From: Erysipelotrichaceae bacterium
Lineage (GTDB): Bacteria > Bacillota_I > Bacilli_A > Erysipelotrichales > Erysipelotrichaceae
Assembly (NCBI GenBank): GCA_017473335.1
Contig: JAFULN010000006.1
Location: forward strand, 1-32,648
Length of the DNA: 32,648 bases
Direction: 5' to 3'
Shown here piece by piece: positions 28,401 through 32,648 of this stretch. The first letter of the stretch is position 1. Every line of letters begins with the position of its first letter. Below the pieces are notes generated by a model, which had not been told where the DNA came from, did no database searches, and was given only the letters and a program-made list of their open reading frames with translations. The position numbers and the translations under genes were made by a program.

Positions 28401-28871
28401 GTGAAAGCCCAAAGTGAAGCAATGGGAGCAATGTTGTTTGAAACATTGGGGTACATGGCACTTGCAAAAATCAACTCATTTGTTTCAAATAAGAAAGCTG
28501 TAAATGCGATTGATGATGCTTTATCAACACCAAGTCCAAAGAAATTACGAAAAAATCTTATAGAAGCAGGTGTAGATGTTCCTGATTATCCTAATGCTGC
28601 TCACCATATAGTTGCAGGAAGTTCACCTAAAGCAGCAGAAGCAAGAGCAATATTACTAAAATACAGTGTTGATATCAATGATGCTGCAAATGGAACATTT
28701 TTACCAACAATTAAAGATGGGTTGGAAGGAGCATATCATCCAAGTTTACATACGAATGCATATTATGACAAAGTTAACAAATTGTTAAGTGAAGCAACTT
28801 GTAAAGAAGATGTTCTTGATATCTTAGAATATATTGGTGATGAATTAAGCAATGGAACATTTATGCAATAG
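19494..28871 (+). CDS. WapA-like YD/RHS-repeat polymorphic toxin with C-terminal AHH nuclease
   Basis: The 3,125-aa exported protein has, in order: a signal peptide (1 to about 29); a Glu/Thr/Val-rich low-complexity stretch (about 45-150); a beta-rich DNRLRE-like region (about 380-600, beginning YPIVIDPDYRYSS); a LysM-like domain (about 722-764, FDMISSIAEYYGVSESQLMS), suited to holding peptidoglycan; a DUF6531 start (801 on, VNLNTGSFLLESSDFSFNVF); several dozen YD repeats (about 925-2600) that build the RHS cocoon; the RHS core (about 2637-2745, GLQYLRSRYYDPVTGVFISR to YDDPSG); a hydrophobic glycine-rich segment near 2880-2945; and a tip with the AHH nuclease motif NAAHHIVAGS (A3036-H3038). 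TAAGGAGA precedes the ATG. Contact-dependent killing of competitors is the expected role. It is probably co-transcribed with the small peptide gene. Confidence 0.93.
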   Translation: MKHSIRKILQSLFVFTLLLQMMEPVAILAERRIIVYENTTGPFYEVDVTENEIVNTPQPEESSDIEVVFETSIPEETEEPTVTIESEEVESTEEEISEEVLQEELIETPVPEESQLPEEMIVETTEEQEEITESIEVIEETETNILAPIEFEEMPSEFTLDVEDGFVYESAVDEHSSVYASTQEEGLKQLVVTDAVINYDTGTEYEMIELGIEEMPSFYGTDENAGWSNTTNTIESYYPMNPNDGITLMVKDEIITVKSLLESAGEPTQQGNQIIYPMEGNINLRYIIQPGLITEDIMIYSSDASSSYDYELIYEGGKIACTENVIAVIDENEELVMYITAPVAYDAAGAETEVALTYENGIMRVSIDEDWMKSEERVYPIVIDPDYRYSSDDFNSSMGIDISVGSNHSAYTWGNLNMAHYNYILPDSLSFHAYIYMGDTPLLKDAYSFYRLKMEHPNLYNLLGGKNIISAKLRLSTADDGKISKSNTIIAKEISSSYNVTNAKYTNLPSGTEISRTSVTSGNWKVVDIDITKYVENYYESPSYTNGKATGSVMLYLSNQRGYAQFHAYEYVCWDQKGWYTPYTIVTYYDGEVSEMTDVDDFTYNVRPFTVSSYEEGILTFNGLGIDGEAPAGSTVNIAVSADGQTVSSQSVSAADAFFRYPDYTEVAGAQSYNDTKTSNYQSTVMSGFEAGKLYTVSLQATKGTTTSTAKTETFQLVEVKSFDMISSIAEYYGVSESQLMSDNNMTDGLVTGGNLIIVRNPQSHAGEEYVVDDLSEDVEKQVVAALAGRDLTCEYGLIPVNLNTGSFLLESSDFSFNVFADEFTFTRTYNSSAAEVTGDFGYGWSYSGNYAVAKGNGGATVLLEDGTRYYFELDETTGKYTNDLTVKYKLEYDTDHFVLKSQDKTIIFNTRGKVSSISDHHGNTTSYTYDGLELATITLPDGKVMTFEYTGGVITKVMMEDDTYVSYGYDTNKNLISFTDQTGVTIHYEYNTTHDMTSWYYASDKKIVQNTYNDSHQLTYQIDGTGAETTIQYFDECTQITDGRNNIQKVYKDGNSWTTKVEYPDENEELKNYVNGLLMSETKENGVSYTYTYDSELYGVLKTSTRNDGYQIIYGYDTNANLTSETHKNNAGTVLLTRSFTYDEHNNLETKTDADGNTTEYTYNAKHQILTEKDELNRITSYDYDENWKVSKKTNPDGTYRTYTYNDDGYLLSETNEFGKVTTHTLSARNQITKITYPDGGTVEYTYDAAGNVLTETNPLGGITTYEYNTNNNVIKKTEDYRDSASSSEKLAVTTYEYDENQNLVKKTDGNGLITEYTYDSRNRVLTETVNSILQVTYTYSKYGIATVTNSRGKVKTNTYDNLGRIEKITDFDGLTIQYTYDVLGRVLTETDKHGVVTSYEYNGEGQITKITTPRSVTVNEYDDAGQLILKQVTADEIIREWNYEYDSMGNLVKETDPEDNVITYVYQSDRLIAKRDQFVDLNDTGTSQQCREVVYTYDNNGNLESETVRKSVLNIENDVVTVVSSSDAVSKDWTYDKAGNILTEKDGNDHTITYAYNVRGDLIKMIEAHEEDETAPVTLYEVDAMGQRIKETRPEIVHDDGTKVTVVTEVVYNSDGTVKEEKVSGKTIKSYAYDGYKNLISETVLGVTTSYDYDEFNRMIKKTDASGLITHYEYDVYSQLIKVSIDDFSTTSDKKVLWEAYAYDNYGQVIREADRYSMSKYYQYYDDGTVKGMKYAASPGDTEPAYASVNATVYENYTYDKLGRLISKTDQSGNVWSYAYDASGNLISETLNGNVKTFEYDLFDRMIKETDRVGKTITWKYDEAGNLIAEIDDEGRAHLYFYTTNNLLSDEYTAENYANYLACTETAKRVISYEYYVDGSVKKQIDGNGHVEQFKYNDQGDVSESIDKKGYLTVNGYDGNLNLTSETKYLNEVKTISIVNSYTYNSLNQMLTSTDGEDNTTTYTYDIFGNVASIKDAENYTETYTYNTLNQIWKTYDKNNRYTVYSYYPGNLVKSVLGWDTGTIYTYDSLYRLDTATDLRNNSTSYDYDSLGRLSSVTNALNQVASYTYDGENQLETMTQPNGTVTTHEYDSHGNIVQTTVSNATTSRFSITQYDSRGNVIKEVNGAGNVTLYEYDGNNQLTKKSVALSVDAAPVIIAEYTYDAYGNVLTEKDGKGNTTTHVYTESEFKKQTTDPEDNVTTYTYDKAGNLKYVQDARGYITEYILDKVGNVEKQTNTANQAEISYEYNGNGQITKITDLDGKEEEYTYDEYGNLIKHKQKDNTEIRRVYDENFNLISEKAYNYINNAVCEEASISSAYTYDALNRLSTVTDSSGTTTFTYDVLGNIASVTRGTEVTSYQYNAYGEKFKVIYPDESEQTYTYDSAGRIASTTANGIIVTYTYDALGNILTETYSNGLLVTKTYDAAGNLVTQKTEKNGTVLSEYTYGYDGNNSLTSETRIVDGVTTTVEHEYDERDELKKTISTVNGDTTTIEYTLSLTGNHAVMIDGTTDGNSEYNDYNQLTEYTSEDGTVTTYQYDARGNRTSESRGLNNTKTYTYDLMNRLISVTDYDGTVITYSYDGLGNRVSETITSNGVTTNIMYVNDYTQEYTEVLSKTTGTAEENYYYAEHRIISDDTIYGYDGLDNVNMTLSTTGSILKKYEYSDYGERNLDSKTEILDNEYGYNGEGHTVDGLQYLRSRYYDPVTGVFISRDTYRGEFSHPLSQNRYTYCNNNPYKYDDPSGHLGIRSQTTIGVFDSDGGGTYTPPQTQTQPLKTLAPVNTNNHGYNAVHIDDVNHGNQVKLPSNSLTLLGNTQPNKTEASGTSEEVEVTGEIESTETGTVTTIVTEPHDNTQPYGVNTETWIDVNAEPVILSAKEKAKILIVIGGLTLASFFGGAVGAAGATLAAKYYGIKTLAETPFLIGVGAATSVGFASPLLTTGAEIVVERQSLEEYAESQGETVDVFVNNLIVKAQSEAMGAMLFETLGYMALAKINSFVSNKKAVNAIDDALSTPSPKKLRKNLIEAGVDVPDYPNAAHHIVAGSSPKAAEARAILLKYSVDINDAANGTFLPTIKDGLEGAYHPSLHTNAYYDKVNKLLSEATCKEDVLDILEYIGDELSNGTFMQ
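27231..28065 (+). repeat. RHS core segment duplicated in downstream orphan tips
   Basis: This segment of the toxin gene aligns without gaps to 29555-30389 (both 835 bp), with scattered mismatches. Part of it (from 27453) recurs at 32513-32648. It spans the last YD repeats, the core and the conserved post-core linker ending ...NTQPYG, where the toxins diverge. It is the natural crossover tract for swapping toxin tips. Confidence 0.92.
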
Positions 28872-28882
28872 GAGTGAAAAAT

Positions 28883-29425
28883 ATGAAAATATGGCAATTA
28901 AGTTTCGAATTAGACGAATATGATAATTTAATACCCATAAAAGATTTTACAGTTGAGGAAATTCAATCTTTTGATGGTAGAAGTCAATTAAGTCAATGGA
29001 ATCCCATTCAGGTCAAAAGAATGGAACCAAAGAAGGGGCTTGAGTTAAGTGATGCACCTGGATTTACATTTCCAGTATTTAGTAGAAGAGCACTGGAATG
29101 TTTAGAGCCATTAATAAGTAAAAATGTAGAAATATTACCATTATGTTTTAACGAAAAAGAATATTTAGGAATAAATATTATTACTGTTTTGGATGCCATA
29201 GATTATGAAAAATCAGTTTATAAAACATATAGAGATGGAAAAAGAATTATGGCATTTAAAAAGTATGCATTTTTGCCAAATGTAATAGAGAATGTTTCTA
29301 TATTTAAAATTTTAGATGAAAAAACAAGATATGCATTTGTTTCAGATGAGTTTAAACGAACTGTGGAAAAGAATAATTTATTAGGCTTTAAATTTAAATT
29401 GGTTTGGGATAGTGAACAGGAATAA
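28883..29425 (+). CDS. Immunity protein, Imm11/DUF1629-like
   Basis: The 180-aa cytoplasmic protein starts MKIWQLSFELDEYDNLIPI and continues FDGRSQLSQWNPIQVKRMEP, FTFPVFSRRALECLEPL, a central EILPLCFNEKEYLGINIITV and the C-terminal YAFVSDEFKRTVEKNNLLGF. This pattern of an N-terminal iWqL strand, a vFS-R-a-L helix and a final vSdeFk-v-e...GlkF matches the DUF1629/Imm11 family found next to polymorphic-toxin nucleases. It begins 11 bases after the toxin stop. AGGAG at 28870-28874 fits the ATG at 28883; the GTG at 28874 lies within that ribosome site. It would neutralise the AHH nuclease in the producer and its kin. No signal peptide, as expected. Confidence 0.83.
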   Translation: MKIWQLSFELDEYDNLIPIKDFTVEEIQSFDGRSQLSQWNPIQVKRMEPKKGLELSDAPGFTFPVFSRRALECLEPLISKNVEILPLCFNEKEYLGINIITVLDAIDYEKSVYKTYRDGKRIMAFKKYAFLPNVIENVSIFKILDEKTRYAFVSDEFKRTVEKNNLLGFKFKLVWDSEQE

Positions 29426-29505
29426 TACACTAGAGTGCATCGAAAAAGTGAGATTCGAATGTTAATCCATCATATACATAGAAATATTCATCAATAATTA
29501 ATGAT

Positions 29506-29549
29506 AAAGCACATCACTATCCTTATTTGCAATAGTGATGTGCTTTTTT
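29506..29549 (+). terminator. Strong terminator at the end of the first toxin/immunity module
   Basis: AAAGCACATCACTAT (29506-29520) pairs perfectly (15 bp) with ATAGTGATGTGCTTT (29532-29546), followed by Ts. Two bases after the T-run the duplicated RHS sequence begins. A close relative closes the next module at 32443. Confidence 0.92.
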
Positions 29550-29617
29550 AAACGTATGATGGTCTAGGGAATAGAGTATCTGAAACGATCACATCTAATG
29601 GTGTTACAACCAATATC

Positions 29618-31354
29618 ATGTATGTGAATGATTATACTCAAGAGTATACAGAAGTACTGTCTAAAACAACAGGAATAGAAGAAGAGAACTATTATTACTC
29701 TGAACACAGAATCAGCAATGATGATACGATCTATACTTATGATGGATTAGACAATGTGAACATGACATTATCTACAACAGGAAGTATCTTAAAGAAATAT
29801 GAGTACAGTGATTATGGAGAAAGAAATCTTGACTCAAAGACAGAAATTCTTGATAATGAGTATGGATACAATGGTGAAGCACATACCGTAGATGGATTAC
29901 AGTATCTAAGAAGCAGATATTATGATCCAGTAACAGGAGTATTCATCAGTGCAGACAGTTATAGAGGAGAATTCAGTAACCCATTATCTCAGAACAGATA
30001 CACATACTGTCATAACAATCCATACAAGTATGATGATCCAAGTGGATATTCAGGAATCAGATCACAGACAACAATAGGAGTATTTGATCCAGATGGTGGA
30101 GGTACATATACACCACCGCAAACACAGACACAACCACTCAAGACCCTAGCACCAGTGAATACAAACAATCATGATTACAATGCAGTACATATCGATGAGG
30201 TCAATCATGGAAATCAAGTAAAACTGCCAAGCAATTCGTTAACCTTATTAGGGAATACACAGCCAAATAAGACAGAAGCAAGCGGAACAAGTGAAGAAGT
30301 AGAAGTGACTGGAGAGATAGAAAGTACAGAGACAGGTACAGTAACAACCATCGTAACAGAACCACATGACAATACCCAGCCATATGGAGCAGAAACCTAT
30401 GAAATAGAAAACACAGAAACGAAAGTCATAGGTGCAAAAGATATGGCACAGATGATTCTATCTGGAATCATCATGACTGGAATAGGAATGGTTTTAGCGG
30501 GTTTCTTTGCGATAGCAGGAGTAGGAGCCACTGCAGCTTCCATTGGAGCAGCAGCTATCACTGGATTTACAGGCTCATATGTGAATGCTAAAGTAGGAGC
30601 AGGAATAAGAAATCAAAGTCTTGAAGAATATGCAAAATCACAAGGATATGACTCCATGGAGGAATATGGTGATAAGCTTTGCATAGATGGAATGATAGGA
30701 GCAACAGTAGGTGTCATTTTATCAGTGGCGTTGGTTTTAGGTCCTAAGCTGATTTCAAATAGTATAAGTGATGATGTAGCAGCTCAAATAACATCACAGA
30801 GTGATAACACATCAGAAGTTGTAAAACAGAGTGCTGATGATATTGCAGGACAAGTCAGTGATGATGTAATTGTAATAGATAAGACGGATGAGGTAGTCGA
30901 GGTAGTAGAACAGTCAGCTAAAAATGCTCAACAAGGGGTGACTACTGGTGAGAGTGGTAGTGTTTCCGATAATTATGTCTATAGAGCGTTGAACCAAAAG
31001 GACTATGAGCGTTATTCAAATGGACTAGGATTAGAGGCAAAGAATCCTAATGGGACTTGGAGTTTAGAAAATCATTTGGTTAATGGATCGAGTAAGAGTT
31101 CATGGAAAAATGACCCATATATATCGACTACAAGTGACTTAAGTGTTGCAAAAAGCTTCAATGAATTTGGTGATGGATACGGAATAATAAAAATAGATAT
31201 GAATAAAGTTTCCTCAATTTCATATAAGGGGTATGAAATATTTCCTCGTGTAAATGGTGAAGCAGGTTTGGCGTATCATTATTCAGTTTGGCAACAAGAA
31301 ATTTCAGTGTATCAAACTATACCGTTTGATGCGATTGTCGATTACTTTAAATAA
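29618..31354 (+). CDS. Orphan RHS tip with ADP-ribosyltransferase-like toxin (no own start signals)
   Basis: Homology to the main toxin begins at 29552 in frame (TYDGLGNRVSETITSNGVTT), right after a stop codon; the first ATG (29618) has no ribosome site and no promoter, so the piece is probably silent until recombined. It repeats the RHS core (YLRSRYYDPVTGVFISADSY) and linker, then diverges after NTQPYG into a new hydrophobic segment, and ends in a different toxin (residues about 450-578). There R456 in VYRALN, S503-T504-T505 in YISTTSD and E561 in WQQEISV follow the R-S-E arrangement of ADP-ribosyltransferases, with Q559-x-E561. No cysteine or nuclease motif is visible. The toxin class is inferred from these motifs; a new fold is possible. 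Confidence 0.72.
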   Translation: MYVNDYTQEYTEVLSKTTGIEEENYYYSEHRISNDDTIYTYDGLDNVNMTLSTTGSILKKYEYSDYGERNLDSKTEILDNEYGYNGEAHTVDGLQYLRSRYYDPVTGVFISADSYRGEFSNPLSQNRYTYCHNNPYKYDDPSGYSGIRSQTTIGVFDPDGGGTYTPPQTQTQPLKTLAPVNTNNHDYNAVHIDEVNHGNQVKLPSNSLTLLGNTQPNKTEASGTSEEVEVTGEIESTETGTVTTIVTEPHDNTQPYGAETYEIENTETKVIGAKDMAQMILSGIIMTGIGMVLAGFFAIAGVGATAASIGAAAITGFTGSYVNAKVGAGIRNQSLEEYAKSQGYDSMEEYGDKLCIDGMIGATVGVILSVALVLGPKLISNSISDDVAAQITSQSDNTSEVVKQSADDIAGQVSDDVIVIDKTDEVVEVVEQSAKNAQQGVTTGESGSVSDNYVYRALNQKDYERYSNGLGLEAKNPNGTWSLENHLVNGSSKSSWKNDPYISTTSDLSVAKSFNEFGDGYGIIKIDMNKVSSISYKGYEIFPRVNGEAGLAYHYSVWQQEISVYQTIPFDAIVDYFK

Positions 31355-31551
31355 AAGAAGTCATATTTGAATTAGGCAATGTCGATGACAATAAAATTAA
31401 TCATTATGATATCACCTCTAATGAACAGATTGAAAGATTCCATAAAAAAATCGATTCAAGTAGACTCACTGTTTATAAAATAAAGGATGTTAATCATCTT
31501 TTAAAAGGAACTGTGGCATGCAACTTCTTTGAACAGCCAATGCTGTGTTAA
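31351..31551 (+). pseudogene. Startless coding remnant after the orphan toxin
   Basis: A reading frame different from the toxin's is open for 66 codons but lacks a start codon. It reads KEVIFELGNVDDNKINHYDI, then ITSNEQIERFHKKIDSSRLT and NHLLKGTVACNFFEQPM, then stops. The composition is protein-like, so it is probably the tail of a displaced toxin or immunity gene left by an earlier cassette exchange. No family recognised. Confidence 0.45.
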
Positions 31552-31577
31552 TTTAGGAATAAATCCACAGTACAAAT

Positions 31578-31623
31578 CAAGTATATCAAATGGCCGTAAG
31601 ATATACTTGAGATAAGAACGGCC
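31578..31623 (+). other. Potential H-type pseudoknot in the intercassette spacer
   Basis: Two exact stems interlock: CAAGTATATC (31578-31587) with GATATACTTG (31600-31609), and GGCCGT (31592-31597) with ACGGCC (31618-31623). Loop lengths are 4, 2 and 8 nt, geometrically feasible. A further 7-bp inverted repeat (TCAATAT 31637-31643, ATATTGA 31654-31660) lies before the next gene. Role unknown. Confidence 0.5.
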
Positions 31624-31674
31624 TAGAAAGAAAAAATCAATATGGGCTGACCAATATTGATAATACGTGCAAGT

Positions 31675-31977
31675 ATGGAAAAATATTATATAAGTATTGA
31701 TGAGCTCGTGCAGGATTTATTACTTCCTGCACGAGCTGAGAAGAAAATTGATAAACAGGCATTTGAAAAGTTTTATAGAATATTGCAAGAACTAGAAAAA
31801 GAATTTAAAGGAAAGGAATTTATCTCTAAAAAAATAGTTGGTTTACTCTTCTTTATCTATTCTTCATTGTATGCAGAAGCGGAGCATTGTAGTTATAAAG
31901 ATGACTTATTCATTGCGGTTGTAGAACTTGAAGATATGCTTAATAGAATATTAAGAGATTCACCTTCTAAGAATTAA
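31675..31977 (+). CDS. Small acidic helical protein, candidate immunity component
   Basis: From the ATG at 31675 the product is 100 aa (MEKYYISIDELVQDLLLPAR to RILRDSPSKN). The frame opens earlier with a TTG at 31657, but neither start has a clear ribosome site. It is predicted to be helical with a hydrophobic patch (KKIVGLLFFIYSSLYAEAEH) and no signal peptide. It lies directly upstream of the NADAR gene (14-base gap) and downstream of the orphan toxin, the usual position of an immunity protein. Codons 10-21 form a perfect 13-bp hairpin in the DNA, which is unusual inside a gene. No family recognised; it may be one of two immunity proteins or an unrelated insertion. Confidence 0.6.
   Translation: MEKYYISIDELVQDLLLPARAEKKIDKQAFEKFYRILQELEKEFKGKEFISKKIVGLLFFIYSSLYAEAEHCSYKDDLFIAVVELEDMLNRILRDSPSKN
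31703..31737. repeat. Perfect 13-bp inverted repeat inside a coding region
   Basis: AGCTCGTGCAGGA (31703-31715) and TCCTGCACGAGCT (31725-31737) flank a 9-base loop (31716-31724). It is GC-rich against an AT-rich background and would form a very stable hairpin near the 5' end of the mRNA. Confidence 0.85.
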
Positions 31978-31991
31978 GTGAGGAAGTAATA

Positions 31992-32426
31992 ATGGCAATA
32001 TATTTTTATAAAATTAATGATGAATATGGTTGTCTTTCTAATTTTTCACATCATGGCTTTGAACTGGCTGGGAAATGGTGGATGACTAGCGAGCACTATT
32101 TTCAAGCACAAAAATATTCTGGGACAGAATACGAGGAGGTAATTAGATTGCTTGATAATCCTATGAAAGCAGCAGAAATGGGACGAAATCGCAATTTACC
32201 ATTGAGAAGAGATTGGGAACAAGTGAAAGATAATGTGATGAGGAAAGCTGTCTTCGCGAAATTTTCTCAGAATGATGAATTGAAAACTTTACTATTAAAT
32301 ACAGGATTAGAATGTATCATCGAAAAAACAACTAATGATTATTATTGGGGATGTGGTACAGATGGTTCTGGGAAAAATATGTTAGGTATTATTTTAATGG
32401 AAACTCGAGAAAAATTAAGAGTTTAG
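31992..32426 (+). CDS. NADAR (YbiA-like) protein, probable ADP-ribose-removing immunity enzyme
   Basis: The 144-aa protein is full length for the NADAR family and aligns by eye with Escherichia coli YbiA throughout: YGCLSNFSHHGFELAGKWWM, then TSEHYFQAQKY, NPMKAAEMGRNRNLPLRRDW, VMRKAVFAKFSQNDELKTLL, NDYYWGCGTDGSGKNMLG and the final ILMETREKLRV. Family members cleave N-glycosidic bonds; some hydrolyse riboflavin intermediates, and others remove ADP-ribose from guanine and act as antitoxins to DarT-type enzymes. Here it follows a toxin tip that looks like an ADP-ribosyltransferase, inside a toxin array, with GTGAGGAAG before the ATG. A role as the cognate immunity protein, erasing the modification, is the best inference. 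A metabolic YbiA role is less likely in this context. Confidence 0.9.
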   Translation: MAIYFYKINDEYGCLSNFSHHGFELAGKWWMTSEHYFQAQKYSGTEYEEVIRLLDNPMKAAEMGRNRNLPLRRDWEQVKDNVMRKAVFAKFSQNDELKTLLLNTGLECIIEKTTNDYYWGCGTDGSGKNMLGIILMETREKLRV

Positions 32427-32442
32427 CTCGACAATGGATGAT

Positions 32443-32484
32443 AAAGTACATCATTTTTGCTTATCTACAAGAATGATGTGCTTT
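32443..32484 (+). terminator. Terminator at the end of the second module
   Basis: AAAGTACATCATT (32443-32455) pairs with AATGATGTGCTTT (32472-32484) with one G-U pair. The flanks (ATGATAAAG before, GATGTGCTTTT at the end) match the terminator at 29506-29549, so the element is shared by the cassettes. Confidence 0.75.
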
Positions 32485-32497
32485 TGATGATGTCAAC

Positions 32498-32648
32498 ATG
32501 GTAATAGCATTGACAGGAAGTATCTTAAAGAAATATGAGTACAGTGATTATGGAGAAAGAAATCTTGACTCAAAGACAGAAATTCTTGATAATGAGTATG
32601 GATACAATGGTGAAGCGCATACCGTAGATGGATTACAGTATCTAAGAA
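32498..32648 (+). CDS. Second orphan RHS tip, 5' part only
   Basis: An in-frame copy of the RHS core begins near 32487 (DDVNMVIALTGSILKKYEYS) and runs off the right edge at GLQYLR. From 32513 it matches 29777-29912 almost base for base and the main toxin gene from 27453, closer to the orphan copy (for example GEAHTVDG). The first ATG is at 32498; no ribosome site precedes it. A third toxin and immunity gene should follow outside the window. Confidence 0.85.
   Translation, partial: MVIALTGSILKKYEYSDYGERNLDSKTEILDNEYGYNGEAHTVDGLQYLR

Noticed and set aside
19794..28474. Many minus-strand and off-frame reading frames within the 3,125-aa gene
   Set aside because: All are shadows of the repetitive RHS coding frame, which is continuous and has clear domains.
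28874..28882. GTG start for the Imm11-like gene
   Set aside because: The GTG is part of the ribosome-binding AGGAG itself. The ATG at 28883 has correct spacing and matches the family N-terminus.
17546..32648. Prophage or integrative element
   Set aside because: I saw no integrase, transposase, att-like direct repeats, portal or tail genes. The island is explained by toxin-array evolution.

Overview
The window looks like a low-GC Bacillota chromosome, most likely an Erysipelotrichaceae-type gut or oral anaerobe. The evidence is AT-rich intergenic DNA, strong GGAGG ribosome sites, CcpA-like cre boxes, a FemAB-type cell-wall enzyme, a clostridial ferredoxin and an electron-bifurcating lactate dehydrogenase operon. 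The genus is inference.

Positions 1-3625 carry housekeeping genes: a partial D-Ala-D-Ala carboxypeptidase, an XRE regulator, an M28 aminopeptidase-like enzyme and enolase. Positions 3705-5718 hold no credible gene. They have a near-consensus promoter, then about 2 kb of purine-rich sequence built from about 13-14 diverged ~143-nt repeats, then an intrinsic terminator. The repeats keep short loops and a CTGAGTA/CCAAGTA box while their stems change by compensating substitutions. This is the signature of a large structured noncoding RNA of about 1,980 nt, and it is the most striking object here. I do not recognise its family.

Positions 5851-17298 are metabolic and envelope genes: an 8Fe-8S ferredoxin, a FemAB ligase, a small membrane protein, a glycerate 2-kinase behind a wrecked GntP-family permease pseudogene, a lysine-rich histone-H1-like protein, a membrane protein, a flavin-reductase-like protein, and the operon etfB-etfA-lctD. 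That operon encodes the bifurcating or confurcating lactate dehydrogenase and carries a cre box over its promoter. Next come a paired DUF606 transporter and a DUF5714-ArsC fusion.

Positions 17546-32648 are an accessory polymorphic-toxin island. An XRE regulator and an HTH-plus-helical-repeat regulator resembling the RRNPP group precede a 54-aa secreted Cys-rich peptide and a 3,125-aa WapA-like YD/RHS protein. That protein ends in an AHH nuclease toxin and is followed by an Imm11/DUF1629-like immunity gene. Downstream are promoterless orphan RHS tips that repeat the core. The first carries a different toxin, possibly an ADP-ribosyltransferase, and is followed by a small unknown protein and a NADAR (YbiA-like) protein. 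The second begins at 32498 and leaves the window. Each toxin/immunity module ends in a similar terminator hairpin. The layout fits toxin-tip switching by homologous recombination, with NADAR as a plausible immunity enzyme that removes ADP-ribose.
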